Source: Pseudogymnoascus destructans (taxonomy: Eukaryota > Ascomycota > Leotiomycetes > Thelebolales > Thelebolaceae). From it: 64,000 nt of DNA. The position numbers and the translations under genes are program-made. The notes under the pieces were generated by a model. The model made no database searches. It was given only the letters and a program-made list of their open reading frames with translations, and was not told the DNA's origin. Below, in pieces: positions 33,001-43,132 of this stretch; the first letter of the stretch is position 1, and each line of letters opens with the position of its first letter. The stretch spans positions 831,001 to 895,000 of the forward strand of contig NW_020167529.1 in NCBI RefSeq assembly GCF_001641265.1. Reading direction: 5' to 3'.

Positions 33001-33315
33001 ATGATCACCACCCCTCTGCGCCGCCTGCGCCTCAGCCGCCACACCACTCCCCTGCGCCGGCTTTGGCGTGGCCGGCCGCGCGCTCGTCCACGGCGAGATC
33101 GACTCCACAGCCGACGACAGGTACGACTTCTCCACCTTCTTCGGGGCCGCTGCTGACGAGGTCGGGGGGGTCATGCTTGCGTCTGGCTCCGGCCAGTCGA
33201 GCCGCCCCGGTTTGGGTTTCGAGATGCCAGTCCAGACGGAGGCTGGGCCGATCAGCGACTCGGGTAGGTAGTTGGGGACTTGGCGGGCAATGCTGCGGAG
33301 GAAACGGGATGCCAA
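30055..33315 (-). CDS. DDHD-domain phospholipase A1-like protein
   Basis: Intracellular phospholipase related to yeast YOR022C and mammalian DDHD1/2. Exons 33315-32914, 32866-30255 and 30205-30055 give about 1054 aa when counted from an in-frame TTG. Lipase landmarks are LVTHGIGQRLG (upstream glycine motif), the nucleophile elbow SLIGHSLGSAIFFD, and a later DDHD block with YNIFHPSDPIAYRLEPLI before a conserved C-terminal SHLSYWGDEDVCHFMQSQLL that needs the last intron to be removed. The N-terminus ASRFLRSIARQVPNYLPESLIGP looks conserved and presequence-like, yet no in-frame ATG exists between it and the TGA at 33348-33346. The real start is probably in a short upstream exon (an acceptor CAG sits at 33339-33337), or translation uses a non-AUG codon. 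Confidence 0.88.
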
Positions 33316-33348
33316 TTTGGAGGTTGTGGGGGTTGGCTGTACGATTCA

Positions 33349-33742
33349 ACTGCAGTGGGCGGGGTCGACGAGCTCTGTTTGCCTTGGTTCGGAATCACTG
33401 GTCAGGCACTGGAGTTGATTTTAGAACATATTCTTTTTTCTGAACAAAGGAAAGGCGGCACTAAGGTAGTTGAATCTATAATTCTAACATTTAATAGAGA
33501 ATTGGACATCCTATGGAAGACATGACGTCGACGCTTTGGCGGACTATGAAAGTGGGACAGGTGAGGGAGCTCCCGCCTGTTCAGCTTTGACCACTCACAA
33601 CGCCGTCCCGCCACACACCTTAAGGCTCTCGGGCAGCGCTTATAAGAAACGCCAAAAGTAGGTAACTTATATAAATTTGACTGCATTTTCTTCTAGTTTC
33701 AACTTATTCACATTTAATACAACTTAAATTACCACAGTCAAG
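33349..33742. promoter_or_regulatory. Divergent promoter region, DDHD gene (-) / DUF3632 gene (+)
   Basis: About 394 bases, AT-rich. It probably also hides the missing first exon of the DDHD gene, but I could not identify it with a good donor site. Confidence 0.4.
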
Positions 33743-34490
33743 ATGTCTTCTCAAGAACTCCACACCCTAAATACCTCCATCGCGTCAAAGACTGACCCCT
33801 CATCGGCCGCACGTGCTCTCACAGCGCCAGCCGAAGATAAGTTCACAACAGGGTCTCCAGAGTCAGACATTGAGGGCGGTCTTAGGCCCGTCTGGGAAAG
33901 CATACTTAATGTGGCTGCGGATACCGAGCACCAGTCTCAAGAACATTTAGTGGCTATTGTGCGCGCCGTCCAGCAGCAGAACCTTTCCAAAGATGGTGCG
34001 AGCGAGGTTACAGTCTGGGGGGAGCAGGTGAGGGTGTGGAGCGACCTACCCCTCTTTGGTGCTTCTGTAAGGGACGCATGGAATAGAGGTATGGCCGCCC
34101 GCCGCTTGCTCAGTATTCTTATGGTGCTAACATAACACAGCTCCTAGCACTGGCTCTATCAACGATTTCTCTGCCAGCCAGTGGCGCAATATAAACGCCT
34201 TCCTAGCACGCCTAACTTCCATTTCTCCATCTACACCTGCGTTTGATTTTTCTATGTTCGGCCTGTGGACGTTGAGGTCAGCATTTGAAGGAACAGGCGA
34301 GGCCTCGCCAACAGATGTGGATGCTGCTAAGGTGTGGTTTGAGTATGCGGAGGATGTCCTGACGGAGTTGAGCAACGAAGGGAAATCGTTCCCCGCCAAC
34401 GTTGGCGCTGGTGGCGGCAGCTATGCGGATAAGGGATGGACTGGATTCAACCCTGATAGGCTTAAGGTTTGGCAGGTAGCTCTTCAATAG
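33743..34490 (+). CDS. DUF3632 family protein
   Basis: Two exons, 33743-34088 and 34141-34490, with a 52-nt GT-AG intron (branch GCTAAC), giving 231 aa. The layout, with helical blocks GGLRPVWESILNVAADTEHQSQEHLVAIVRAV, VWSDLPLFGASVRDAWN, QWRNINAFLARLTS, FGLWTLRSAFEG and a C-terminal GPDRLKVWQ-like GFNPDRLKVWQVALQ, resembles the fungal DUF3632 family (PF12311) as I know it. Function is unknown. No signal peptide or membrane segment. Confidence 0.75.
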
Positions 34491-34968
34491 CTGACGAAAG
34501 CCCGCTAGGGGGAGAAACAAACCAGTGGCGTAGTGGTCATATATTGAACCCCTTTATTCTAAGAGCCTCCTATAGAACAAACCCAGAGAATGAAATATAT
34601 TCTTAAAACTATCCGCGCCCACTCCCGCTTCCCCCCGCATCCTCCATAACGATGACTCCCTAATTTTCAAACTCGCAAAAAAGCCCCAAACTCCCCATCC
34701 CTAAAATCCTAAGCCAAAGCAAGCCATGTATAATCATCAAGATCATAAATCATAACCCTCATGAAGTGTCCACCGCGCTCCTAAAAAGCAAAAATGAGTT
34801 ATATAGACCTCCAGCCACGTGCCGCACAGCAGACAACGCTCTCTGGGCCCATCAAAAGCTCGACCGTCCTGTGAAGACCGTGTTACTTTTCCCTCCCCTT
34901 ATCGCTGTTCATACACCCTCCCGCCACGCACCCATCTAATCAACTCTCGCGCCTCCCTCCACCCTCCC
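34491..34968. other. Convergent 3' region, DUF3632 gene / disordered-protein gene
   Basis: 478 bases. C- and A-rich near 34620-34960 and no supported gene. Confidence 0.45.
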
Positions 34969-37899
34969 TCAAAGCACATCCTCAACGCCATCCCTCACGC
35001 CCCTCGGCCCACTAATACTCCTCCTCAACCCCTCTCTCCTCCTCTCCCTCCTTCGCTCCGCCCACCGCTCCACCCCCGAAACACTCACCCACCTCACCCC
35101 GGCCTTGAAATTCCACCTCCCAAACCCAACATCGCGCATCCACTCCCTCGACATCCGACTATCGCTCCCCGACATCCCTTCCACCGGCGCGCTCGAATTC
35201 CGCATCCCCTGCCGCGCGCTCGCAAAGCGCAGGTACTCTCCCACGCTCCCCACGCTACCATTGTTCCTCTGGACAACACGCAGGTTACCTGACCCCGATC
35301 GCCGGATCGTGCGGCGCGGTGCACCAAACCCAATCTCGTGATCGCGCGCGGGCATGATGGAGAACGTGCGTTTCAACACCGAAGAGAGACTTCGCTTCGG
35401 CGCCGACAGCGCAGGATGCACATTTGCTGACAGGGGGTAGTAGTTGGGGTCATCCCACTCGTCGTCAGAATACTCATCGTCGCTGTCTAGGTCGTCCCAG
35501 AAGCGCGCAGGGCGCCAAAATGGATGTAGGCGCGACGTGTCGGCAGGCTGGTCGGAGATGGTAGGGTACGTGTGCGGACTTGCGGTATCGACGCTATTCT
35601 GCGGCTGGCGACCTAGGGAAAAGCGCCGTGGCAGAATGGTGGAGATGGACATGCTCTCACGGCGGTGGGCGGAGAGGGCACGTTGCAGGAGGGACGGACG
35701 ACGTTCAGGTGGCACGGCTGAGATAGTGTTTGCTTCTCCGGAAAGGAAATCGTGGCCAATTTGTTTAGTGTCGTCATCAGGGGAAACGGCAGCGGGGGTG
35801 GGAGGAATGAATTTTATGAGTGGCGGTTGTGGGGGGTCGCGCGGGTTGCGGAGCGGGGAGTCTGCTTCCATATCGAGTGGGTGGGCGCGTTGAGGGGGTG
35901 TCATAGGATCTGGTTCGGTTGCGAGAGGGAGGGAGGAGGTCCGGAGATGGATTGGACGACCTTTGGGCGCAGACCGAGGCTGCAGAGGGCCGTGCTCGAT
36001 CACGAGTACAGACCTGTTCTGGTGCGGGTACAGGTTTATAGCCAGAGCTTCCGATATCTCTAGTGCTGTACCATGCGTGTCGTGCGATGACTGTGAGAAC
36101 GGCGTAACTTGCGCCGAAAGTCGCTGGCCGAAGAACGGGTCCCCATTGGTATCAACCGTCAGCGTGTTTCTAAGTGGTGCACCATCCTTAGGCGGCACAG
36201 CCGGTGGGAGAGCAGCTAGCGCAGCGAGTTTGGCTGCTTGAACCGCTTGAATGGCATTATGCGCCCGGAGGCTCTCTGCGGTTAAGGATCCCGAGCGGGA
36301 AGTATTCCTGCTCGTCGGCGCGGAGAGAGATGAGCGGCGATCCGGTATCACAGGCGGGCCATCAGTACTGCGTTCAGACTGCACCCGGGATGTGGCAGAA
36401 TCGGACATTCGCCTCTGTCGGATGGTGGGCTGCTCGATCGTACCGGGGATGTTAGACCCAGCTGACTGGGACAAGGGAGCAGACTGCAAAGATACGCTCT
36501 TCCTCATGTGACGGCTGCTTGCTGAGCGGAGTGAGCGGGCCTGGGCGGTCTTCACTGAGGAGCGGCGCTCAGGGACTACGACGACAGGGATAGCGCCCTC
36601 AGAGATGATTCTCCTGCGTGACCTGGTGCTTGCTGTGGTGGTCGCGGTGGAGTTAAGGCTGTTGTGGTTAGGCCTCGAGGATCCGTTGCTCCTGTTAATG
36701 ATCCGGCTTGCAACTTCACTTGCTCCGTTGGGCTGGCCATTAGTTACTGCTGGTGCAGTTGGAAGACCCGGAGGAGTAAAATCCCGCAGCCCATACTGCT
36801 TCTTAGTATGTCGTAGCGTTCTTCGCGGAGTTGGGGGTGAATTAACGACGACGACAGCCCCAATAGTTGTAGCATTAGACTTTCCTGACATCGACGAGAA
36901 CCGCTGTACATCAGGTGCCGGAGGGCTCTCCGCTTTCGCCTTCTCAGGCCACAACTGCCGGTTCACCTCGCTCCCTCTTAGCGTGTCTGCCGAGCTAACA
37001 TCTTTTACCATGTCTGACGTGCCATTTCCCAGCCCAAACTCCTGCAAATGAATCGTCGCGTTTGTCGGCGCGACAGGGCGATCAACGCGCACCTCCTGCA
37101 TAACAGGACTCTCGTCAAAACGATACGGTTTCCGCGACGTCCGCCTCCGAACCGTCACATTTTTCATGAGATCCTCGTCCCAGCGATATCTCTGCTTGTA
37201 GTCCACTCGGTCTGTCACATTCCAGTCGCCGTCAAAGCGGCGAAATTCGTCGTCCTCAAAGGAAAACTTCTGACGCAGTACCGGCGTCGGGGTTCGACGC
37301 CTGTTTATATCCAAGTCTAGCCCCAACCCAACATGCAGTGGCTCTGGACCCATCGGGGTGGACTCTCCCGGAGTGAATGCAGAGCAAATCTCCTCCGAAG
37401 ACTGGTTCTCTCGTGCTGTCCTGAACGACTCAGCGCGTGACGATAAATTCCTCTCACTGGGGGGCGGACGCATCAACGATGCGCGTCGGGGGTTTCGGGG
37501 GGGCGTGAAGTCAGGAGTAGGCGGACTGTGGACGTTGGGCGGGGTGTTCGGGGTGGACGAATCGGTCGCTGTGCCATTCGCCCTGAATGGCACGGCTGGG
37601 GTCTGGCTTTCGTCAGAGGGATTCCGCGAATGGGCCGGAGGAGTTGGCGGGAGGTCTGGCAGGCCTATTCGTTTGGATGCGTGCTTGAGGGTTCGTGGGC
37701 TGAGGTCGTAGGACGATGTTGATGGGGGAGAGACGTCGGAGTCAACGGACATGGTTTGGGTCGCTGTCGACGGGGGAGAGGAGTAGGTCTCGGTGGATCG
37801 GTCGCGCTTGGGATGGGGCAGCGTCTTGTGTCGTTTCAGCGAGCCCGGGGCGAGCGCGTTCGCGGCTCCAACTGAGGTCTCACGCTCGCGCGACGGCAT
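34969..37899 (-). CDS. Large disordered fungal protein, function unknown
   Basis: Single exon, 976 aa, not recognised. It is rich in Ser, Pro, Arg and Thr, with many SP/TP sites that could be kinase targets (for example SPPSTS, TPPNVHSPPTPDFTPPR, RRRTPTP). More ordered, probably conserved blocks are FSFEDDEFRRFDGDWNVTDRVDYKQRYRWDEDLMKNVTVRRR near residues 215-260, TALEISEALAINLYPHQNRSVLVIEHG near 605-640, and a C-terminal region with FWRPARFWDDLDSDDEYSDDEWDD and arginine-rich stretches. The C-terminal 60 residues (RRERRREGLRRSISGPRG) are strongly basic. No signal peptide or membrane segment. A regulatory or scaffold role is possible but unsupported. Confidence 0.8.
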   Translation of the reverse strand: MPSRERETSVGAANALAPGSLKRHKTLPHPKRDRSTETYSSPPSTATQTMSVDSDVSPPSTSSYDLSPRTLKHASKRIGLPDLPPTPPAHSRNPSDESQTPAVPFRANGTATDSSTPNTPPNVHSPPTPDFTPPRNPRRASLMRPPPSERNLSSRAESFRTARENQSSEEICSAFTPGESTPMGPEPLHVGLGLDLDINRRRTPTPVLRQKFSFEDDEFRRFDGDWNVTDRVDYKQRYRWDEDLMKNVTVRRRTSRKPYRFDESPVMQEVRVDRPVAPTNATIHLQEFGLGNGTSDMVKDVSSADTLRGSEVNRQLWPEKAKAESPPAPDVQRFSSMSGKSNATTIGAVVVVNSPPTPRRTLRHTKKQYGLRDFTPPGLPTAPAVTNGQPNGASEVASRIINRSNGSSRPNHNSLNSTATTTASTRSRRRIISEGAIPVVVVPERRSSVKTAQARSLRSASSRHMRKSVSLQSAPLSQSAGSNIPGTIEQPTIRQRRMSDSATSRVQSERSTDGPPVIPDRRSSLSAPTSRNTSRSGSLTAESLRAHNAIQAVQAAKLAALAALPPAVPPKDGAPLRNTLTVDTNGDPFFGQRLSAQVTPFSQSSHDTHGTALEISEALAINLYPHQNRSVLVIEHGPLQPRSAPKGRPIHLRTSSLPLATEPDPMTPPQRAHPLDMEADSPLRNPRDPPQPPLIKFIPPTPAAVSPDDDTKQIGHDFLSGEANTISAVPPERRPSLLQRALSAHRRESMSISTILPRRFSLGRQPQNSVDTASPHTYPTISDQPADTSRLHPFWRPARFWDDLDSDDEYSDDEWDDPNYYPLSANVHPALSAPKRSLSSVLKRTFSIMPARDHEIGFGAPRRTIRRSGSGNLRVVQRNNGSVGSVGEYLRFASARQGMRNSSAPVEGMSGSDSRMSREWMRDVGFGRWNFKAGVRWVSVSGVERWAERRRERRREGLRRSISGPRGVRDGVEDVL

Positions 37900-38539
37900 C
37901 GTGGCATGTGGTAGGAGTGGCGGTTTTAGTGAGGAGAATGCGACTGCTTGTACTATAACTTGGACGACGGCGCGTGCTTGCTGGGAATCATTCCATCATT
38001 CTCAAATGAGTGAGGTCTTCCTAAAGCGTCTTCATAAAGTCATTGTGAAGTCATGTCTATCGTTCAACCGTGGTATTCTTGTTTGTCTGTATGTCTCTCT
38101 GTGCGTCGGTCTCGATGTAGAAGGTGAGACAAGCGCGTGCGGAGTGTCTTGGGGGTGGTTGGGGTCGACGATCCAACGGCGGGATTGTCAAAGGGATTTG
38201 ATTAGTCAGCAGTTACAAGATGGCCAATGCTGCAACTGGTGTACAATTTTTGCTCGGTAGAACAAAAACTATCATAGAGTGGTTATAGTTATAGTGTATA
38301 TGGTATGATATATAGGAAGATTGTAAGATTATTATATAAATGTATTGTTGCTGCAGCTCTTAAGACAGATGCACTAGACGTTCAAATACAATACTGAGTA
38401 CGTACGCTTAACTTAGCAACAAAGACGGGCCGGGCCCTCCGCAGACTTTTGGGTCCAAAGTAAACTAACTCTGGACCACGATCATCGCAACGACGGTCAA
38501 CCTCATATGTAGTCGAACCGGGCTCTCCGGCCAGCAACA
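37900..38539. promoter_or_regulatory. Divergent promoter region, disordered protein (-) / single-TM protein (+)
   Basis: 640 bases without a supported gene. AT-rich around 38260-38350. Confidence 0.4.
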
Positions 38540-40156
38540 ATGAACCCGATGCCTCGCCGAATCCTCCTGGGCGGCAGGCCGCTAATCCGGTACTTCACGC
38601 AACTCCCCCGGTCCCGCCCCCAGCTCCCCTACCTCCACCACTCCTCCCCGCGCCCTCGCACCTTCTATGCGCGCCTCCTCACCACCGAGCGCAAAGCATG
38701 GCTCAAGATGGAGCTCCGCTGGGGCATCTACGTCCTCTCCTCGGGCGTGCTGCTCTTCATCGCCGCCTACGGCTTCGAGCAGGAGAAGATGGAACGCGAG
38801 TTCCCAAGCCCGCACGAATACACTTTCTGGTCGCGCAAACTGTACCGCGCTAATCGGGTCCACGATTCGGAGAAACTCCGTGATGCCGGCGGTGTGAGCT
38901 GGCAGTTCAGCGGGGACAGATACATGCAGCTGCTGAAGCGATTGGAGGACCCGGAGATCGATGGCGCGGGACTAGTACAACAGGGCGAGGACGAGAGCCA
39001 GATTCTCATCCCCGGCGTGGGAAGGTCGGGATATGACATTACCGCCAAACCAGAGAACTGGCGTAGAGGCTACTACGAAGCCCTCCTCGGCGCAGCACGC
39101 GCAGCCGAATTCCTCGACTCCTGCACAAAAGACAAGACCCGCGACCTTGTCTTCGCAAAAGTCGCCGTCATCGGCCCCTCGAACCCAAACCCCCGCCCCC
39201 TCCCACCCGGATGTCCTGCGCCGCCGCACGAAGAAGACTGCGAGCCGGCGTATTTACCGCCGGAGACGTTCTACATGCGCATCCTAACGACAACCGGCTT
39301 CACCGACGCCCAGCGCCTCTATGCCGCGCTCGCCTACGCCTCGTGGCTAGACTACAAGGGGACGCCCGAGGCAGCTGGAGAGATGTTCAAATGGGGTCTT
39401 GATATCGCGAAGTCGGGAATCGCAGAGCCTGACTCGGTCGTGGATCCCGTGACACACACTATAAAGCCGACGGCCGTGGCGCCGTCGCGGAATGTGCTCC
39501 GCGCCACAACGGCAATGGCAGAGCATAAGGCGAGGAATAAAGACCTCGCCGGTGCGCTGCCGATTTTCCTGTCTGTGCTCCGGGCGCGGCGCGCGTTGCG
39601 GCCGGGTCCGCCAAAGCAGGTGGAAGATCGTGGGGGACTGGTTAAGCAGACTGTGGACTTGGTCAAGTATGCGCTCATCCCGCCGGAATTCCCGCCTCCG
39701 CCACCGGATGGAAATCTAGCTCCCACTCGGGGGCCGGAGGAGAGATGCGAGGAGGCGGCGCTGATGGCGTGGATTGGGGAGATTATGTACGCATCTGCCT
39801 CTGACATAGCGGGGAAGGAGAGCGGGCTCGCGTGGACGAGAGAGTGTGTTGATGTTGCGGAGGAGGAGCTGAGGGGGGGTGTTAAGGAGGATAGAGTGTG
39901 CAGACAGTGTTTGCAGACGGGATTGGATAATTGGAGTCAGATGGTTGGGAAGCTTGCGAAGGAGGAGAAGAAGAGGAGGAAAGAGGGAGGAGGTGCGGTG
40001 AAGAAGGGTTGGTTTGGGAGGGGGGAGGAGGTGGTGGAGGAGGGGGTGGGGAGGTGGGAGGCGGAGGAGAGGCTGGTGAGGATGAGATTTAAGCGTGCGA
40101 GGGATGTGTTGGATGTGGAGAAGGTGGACTTGGGCAAGCTGTATATTTTTAGATGA
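38540..40156 (+). CDS. Single-TM mitochondrial-type helical-repeat protein, function unknown
   Basis: Single exon, 538 aa. The N-terminus (MNPMPRRILLGGRPLIRYF...) is Arg-rich and free of acidic residues for 49 residues, like a mitochondrial presequence. One hydrophobic segment follows at about 61-78 (WGIYVLSSGVLLFIAAYG). The rest is soluble and alpha-helical with TPR-like pairs, for example YYEALLGAARAAEFLDS, AQRLYAALAYASWLDYKGTPEAAGEMFKWGLDIA, LAGALPIFLSVLRARRAL and EAALMAWIGEIMYASA. A run KEEKKRRKEGGG precedes the end. The architecture (presequence, one TM, TPR-like helices facing an aqueous space) recalls yeast Mgr3, the i-AAA protease adaptor, but the resemblance is only architectural. 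GC content rises here compared with neighbours. Confidence 0.8.
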   Translation: MNPMPRRILLGGRPLIRYFTQLPRSRPQLPYLHHSSPRPRTFYARLLTTERKAWLKMELRWGIYVLSSGVLLFIAAYGFEQEKMEREFPSPHEYTFWSRKLYRANRVHDSEKLRDAGGVSWQFSGDRYMQLLKRLEDPEIDGAGLVQQGEDESQILIPGVGRSGYDITAKPENWRRGYYEALLGAARAAEFLDSCTKDKTRDLVFAKVAVIGPSNPNPRPLPPGCPAPPHEEDCEPAYLPPETFYMRILTTTGFTDAQRLYAALAYASWLDYKGTPEAAGEMFKWGLDIAKSGIAEPDSVVDPVTHTIKPTAVAPSRNVLRATTAMAEHKARNKDLAGALPIFLSVLRARRALRPGPPKQVEDRGGLVKQTVDLVKYALIPPEFPPPPPDGNLAPTRGPEERCEEAALMAWIGEIMYASASDIAGKESGLAWTRECVDVAEEELRGGVKEDRVCRQCLQTGLDNWSQMVGKLAKEEKKRRKEGGGAVKKGWFGRGEEVVEEGVGRWEAEERLVRMRFKRARDVLDVEKVDLGKLYIFR

Positions 40157-40372
40157 GTAATGTATAAGTAAGTTTGTTAAGCTCCCAGCCAGGGGTGCTT
40201 CTTCAATCAGATGTACTCTTGTATTGATCAAGAGTATTAAATATAATACCCAACCGTTTCGTTATATTCATAAAACATATCCAAAGTGCACACTTAACAC
40301 CACTCTAATAAAAACACCGAATCTAATATAAATCCAAATCCAAATCCAAGTCCCAAACTACTAACCACCATC

Positions 40373-41410
40373 TCATGTACCCTTTCCACCCCTCCCACCC
40401 TTCTCAGACCACCCACCAAATATACCCTTCACCACCTCCCCCGCGCTCTTCCTCCTCCCACCTTGTGCCCCCGATGCCGCACCATGTTTATGAAACCGCG
40501 CCTTGACACCCTTCAACCCCTTGACGCCCTCCTCCTCATGGTCAAACACACTCTTCTCAGCCAAGACTGGCGATGTGGGCAGTGGCACGGCACGGGCGAG
40601 GGGGCTAGGAGGAAGCGAGAGGCTCAAGGGACTCGTATTTGTAGAATAAGAGGATGGGTGAAGCGGAGGTATAGTCGCTGGGGGTGCAAACCCAGGGCGT
40701 GATAGCGGCGGCAGCGGAGGCGTTGCACGGTGCCTAAACGCCGGTGCCACAAGAGGCGGCGCACGGCGCGGTGCAGCGAAGTGAAGAGGTGGACCAGCCT
40801 GGGGACGTGGGGCAGGGTGGCGGGAGGACTTGGTGGTGTCGCCGGAGTTGAGCGATGGTGAGCGGGGAGGGATGGGTGGGGGGGGCATGGAGGAGATGTC
40901 GAATGCGAATTTGGAGGGAGAGTTGCACCTGTATAGAGGTGATAGCTCGGTAGGCGATGCACTGGGGGTAGCGAGGAAGTCGTAGGAGTTGTGCCACGAC
41001 GGGAATCCCGAGGTATCGTAGTCGTCGTCTTCGTCTGAGGGAGAGTGGATTGATGGGTCGCTCAGACTTGATGTGTCGCTTGACGGGGTGACAAGAAAGA
41101 GTTGCTCCATTGGCGAGATGGACGACAGAGCATGTAGATCATACGCTGTGATATCGCTGCTCACAGGCTTGAGGCGCCGCGGCGACGACGGCGGAGTAGG
41201 AGGCATGGCTCTCTGGTGTGGAAATAGGCGGTAATATTGTTTCTTAGCAGAGCGAGAAGGGTGAGGTAGAGGCGAAAGTGGAGAATCGAGGAAGTTGGGC
41301 CATTTATCCTCAAACTCGGGGAGGGCTGGGAGGGTGGGTGCGCCGACTATGCGAACAATCACGGGCGGGAAGGGTGCTGCGCACAACCGGCACGGGGACA
41401 TATCGGTCAT
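40373..41410 (-). CDS. Proline/serine-rich fungal protein, function unknown
   Basis: Single exon, 345 aa. It starts with a possible Cys pair (CRLCAAPFPPVIVRIVGAPTLP) and a short conserved-looking KWPNFLDSPLSPLPHP, followed by YRLFPHQRAMPPTPPSSPRRLKP. The middle is Ser/Pro-rich with poly-Pro. The C-terminus is basic, with KGLKGVKARFHKHG and RRKSAGEVVKGIFGGWSEKG, which could be a membrane- or nucleic-acid-binding helix. Not recognised. Start and stop are clear; coding status rests on a long open frame with clear codon structure. Confidence 0.65.
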   Translation of the reverse strand: MTDMSPCRLCAAPFPPVIVRIVGAPTLPALPEFEDKWPNFLDSPLSPLPHPSRSAKKQYYRLFPHQRAMPPTPPSSPRRLKPVSSDITAYDLHALSSISPMEQLFLVTPSSDTSSLSDPSIHSPSDEDDDYDTSGFPSWHNSYDFLATPSASPTELSPLYRCNSPSKFAFDISSMPPPPIPPRSPSLNSGDTTKSSRHPAPRPQAGPPLHFAAPRRAPPLVAPAFRHRATPPLPPLSRPGFAPPATIPPLHPSSYSTNTSPLSLSLPPSPLARAVPLPTSPVLAEKSVFDHEEEGVKGLKGVKARFHKHGAASGAQGGRRKSAGEVVKGIFGGWSEKGGRGGKGT

Positions 41411-42399
41411 TCTAGGCCGAACGGACAGGACTAAGGCAGAGAATGTTGTGACTCGGGAGCGTGACGCGGATGTTTTGCAGACAGATCAATAGATAGATGT
41501 GTGTATGAGACTTTTAGGGAGGATGTGCGAAGATGACGGAATGAAACGAGAGAAACGAAACAAGGGAAAATCGAGGGTAAGATATACTCCGTACAGTGAG
41601 ACAGTAACTAAGAGGAACTCACACTCGGGGTCTAATGCGCGCGGCTAGACATACGATCAGATCTCAAATGTGGAATATGCCAACATGCATACCACACATC
41701 TCATTTCAGCGAGTTGGCCGAGAGATCGCCGGACCGCAGGCGACGAGAAGGCGGGAAGAAGATGAAAAGGGAAACGCTTTATTCTCAAAGACGGTGATGG
41801 TGGGGTGTTGCCACGGCGCTGGGTATGTTGTGATATGAGAAGAGAGAAGAGACAATAGAGGAGAGAAAAGAGAGAAGTGACGGGATGATGCATGGTACGC
41901 ACACTGATAGGCGGCGGGATATGCAGTGTTTTGGATTCGGAGTGTTTTGGATCCGGATGGTGTGTTGACGTTGCGGCTGGCCGATGTCTGTCGGGTTGGT
42001 CCGAGATGTTACCAGCCAGTTGGCCGCTTCTTGGTCAGATCGATCGTCAGTCAATATGGCTACTGGTGGCCGGCAGTTGTCCACTTTATACTTTATACAG
42101 TAATTGTCTGTATCATCTACAGTGGGATATCTGTGATCTGTGGTTCAACGTTTCAACCCGGTTTTGTCTTCACTGTACGGCGGGGGCAGGGACGGGGACG
42201 GGGACGGGGACGGGACGCCCAACCCATCGCGAGACTCATCTCATCTCATCTCGAACAGTGGCTTCGGTTTGCATCTCAAACCTCCAAACAGGTATGCGTA
42301 CATTTCATTCCTCCCAGCTCCGCGGCACTGGCGCAGACGTGCCATTTCATTGCCAGGCAGTCGTCCGATCCTTTGTTTGAGAAGCCACGATCGAGATAG

Positions 42400-42501
42400 A
42401 TGAGATTCCCAATAGCATACATGATGACTCGGGCACTCACCGATCGATCGATGAGATTCCCAATAGCATACATGATGACTCGGGCACTCACCGATCGATG
42501 G
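42400..42501. repeat. 51-bp tandem duplication
   Basis: Two adjacent 51-bp copies starting ATGAGATTCCCAATAGCATA, identical except for one base near the end of the second copy. Each ends in a GATCGATC-like palindromic stretch. Confidence 0.95.
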
Positions 42502-43024
42502 ATCTCATCGATCGGACGGGTTGGGTTGGGGGCAGTCGGCAGTCGGATGCAAAAGGGATGTTCCCCCAATCCCTTGCTTCCCGCCCTTCCTGCCGTTGTC
42601 CGCCTGATGTGGGACAGACGCGCAATTCCTCGACGGCTGCTGGGTATTTTGGCGCGCTGGCTGGGTCAGGCTGAACAAGAGGAAATGATAGCCGTATGAC
42701 AGATCGTTGGGGAGTAAGGTGGAGTAAGGTGTGGTATGTTGCTGCAGTAGTGAGAAATCACAACGCTGTGCTTAAGAGGCTGTTGGAAAATATACTGCAA
42801 ATCATACATATTCTGGACCTCAGCCTTCCTTGACCTGCGCACAGCTGGGGTAAAACTGGCACTTGTTTTCCTTCGCGCACCCAAAGAGAGTCTGCGTTGC
42901 CCACGATGTGAAATATCCGCAAATATCCGCAGTCGGGCTCGCCGTCAAGAATCGAGACAGCGTTGAAGTTGCTAGTCAGAAGCTCGACTGGCCCGTCGCT
43001 GCCAACTCGTCGCACTAACCTGCA

Positions 43025-43132
43025 ATCACCTGACTGATCACCTGACGTATTACCTAACTTATCACCTAACTTATCACCTGACTTATCACCTAACTTATCA
43101 CCTGACTTATCACCTGACTTGTCACCTGACTT
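43025..43132. repeat. 12-bp tandem array (ATCACCTGACTT)9
   Basis: Nine copies of a 12-bp unit with consensus ATCACCTGACTT; variants differ by one to three bases, mainly G/A at position 8. It lies 280-390 bases upstream of the homocitrate synthase start. Because the period is a multiple of three, the minus strand shows an artificial Gly-Asp-Lys-Ser repeat frame without an ATG. Confidence 0.95.

Noticed and set aside
35444..35893. Plus-strand 149-codon frame
   Set aside because: It is antisense to the 976-aa disordered protein, which has the consistent open frame and composition.
41892..42399. Overlapping 150-160-codon plus-strand frames
   Set aside because: They span the (GGGGAC)n low-complexity run, two frames are equally open, and neither has family features.
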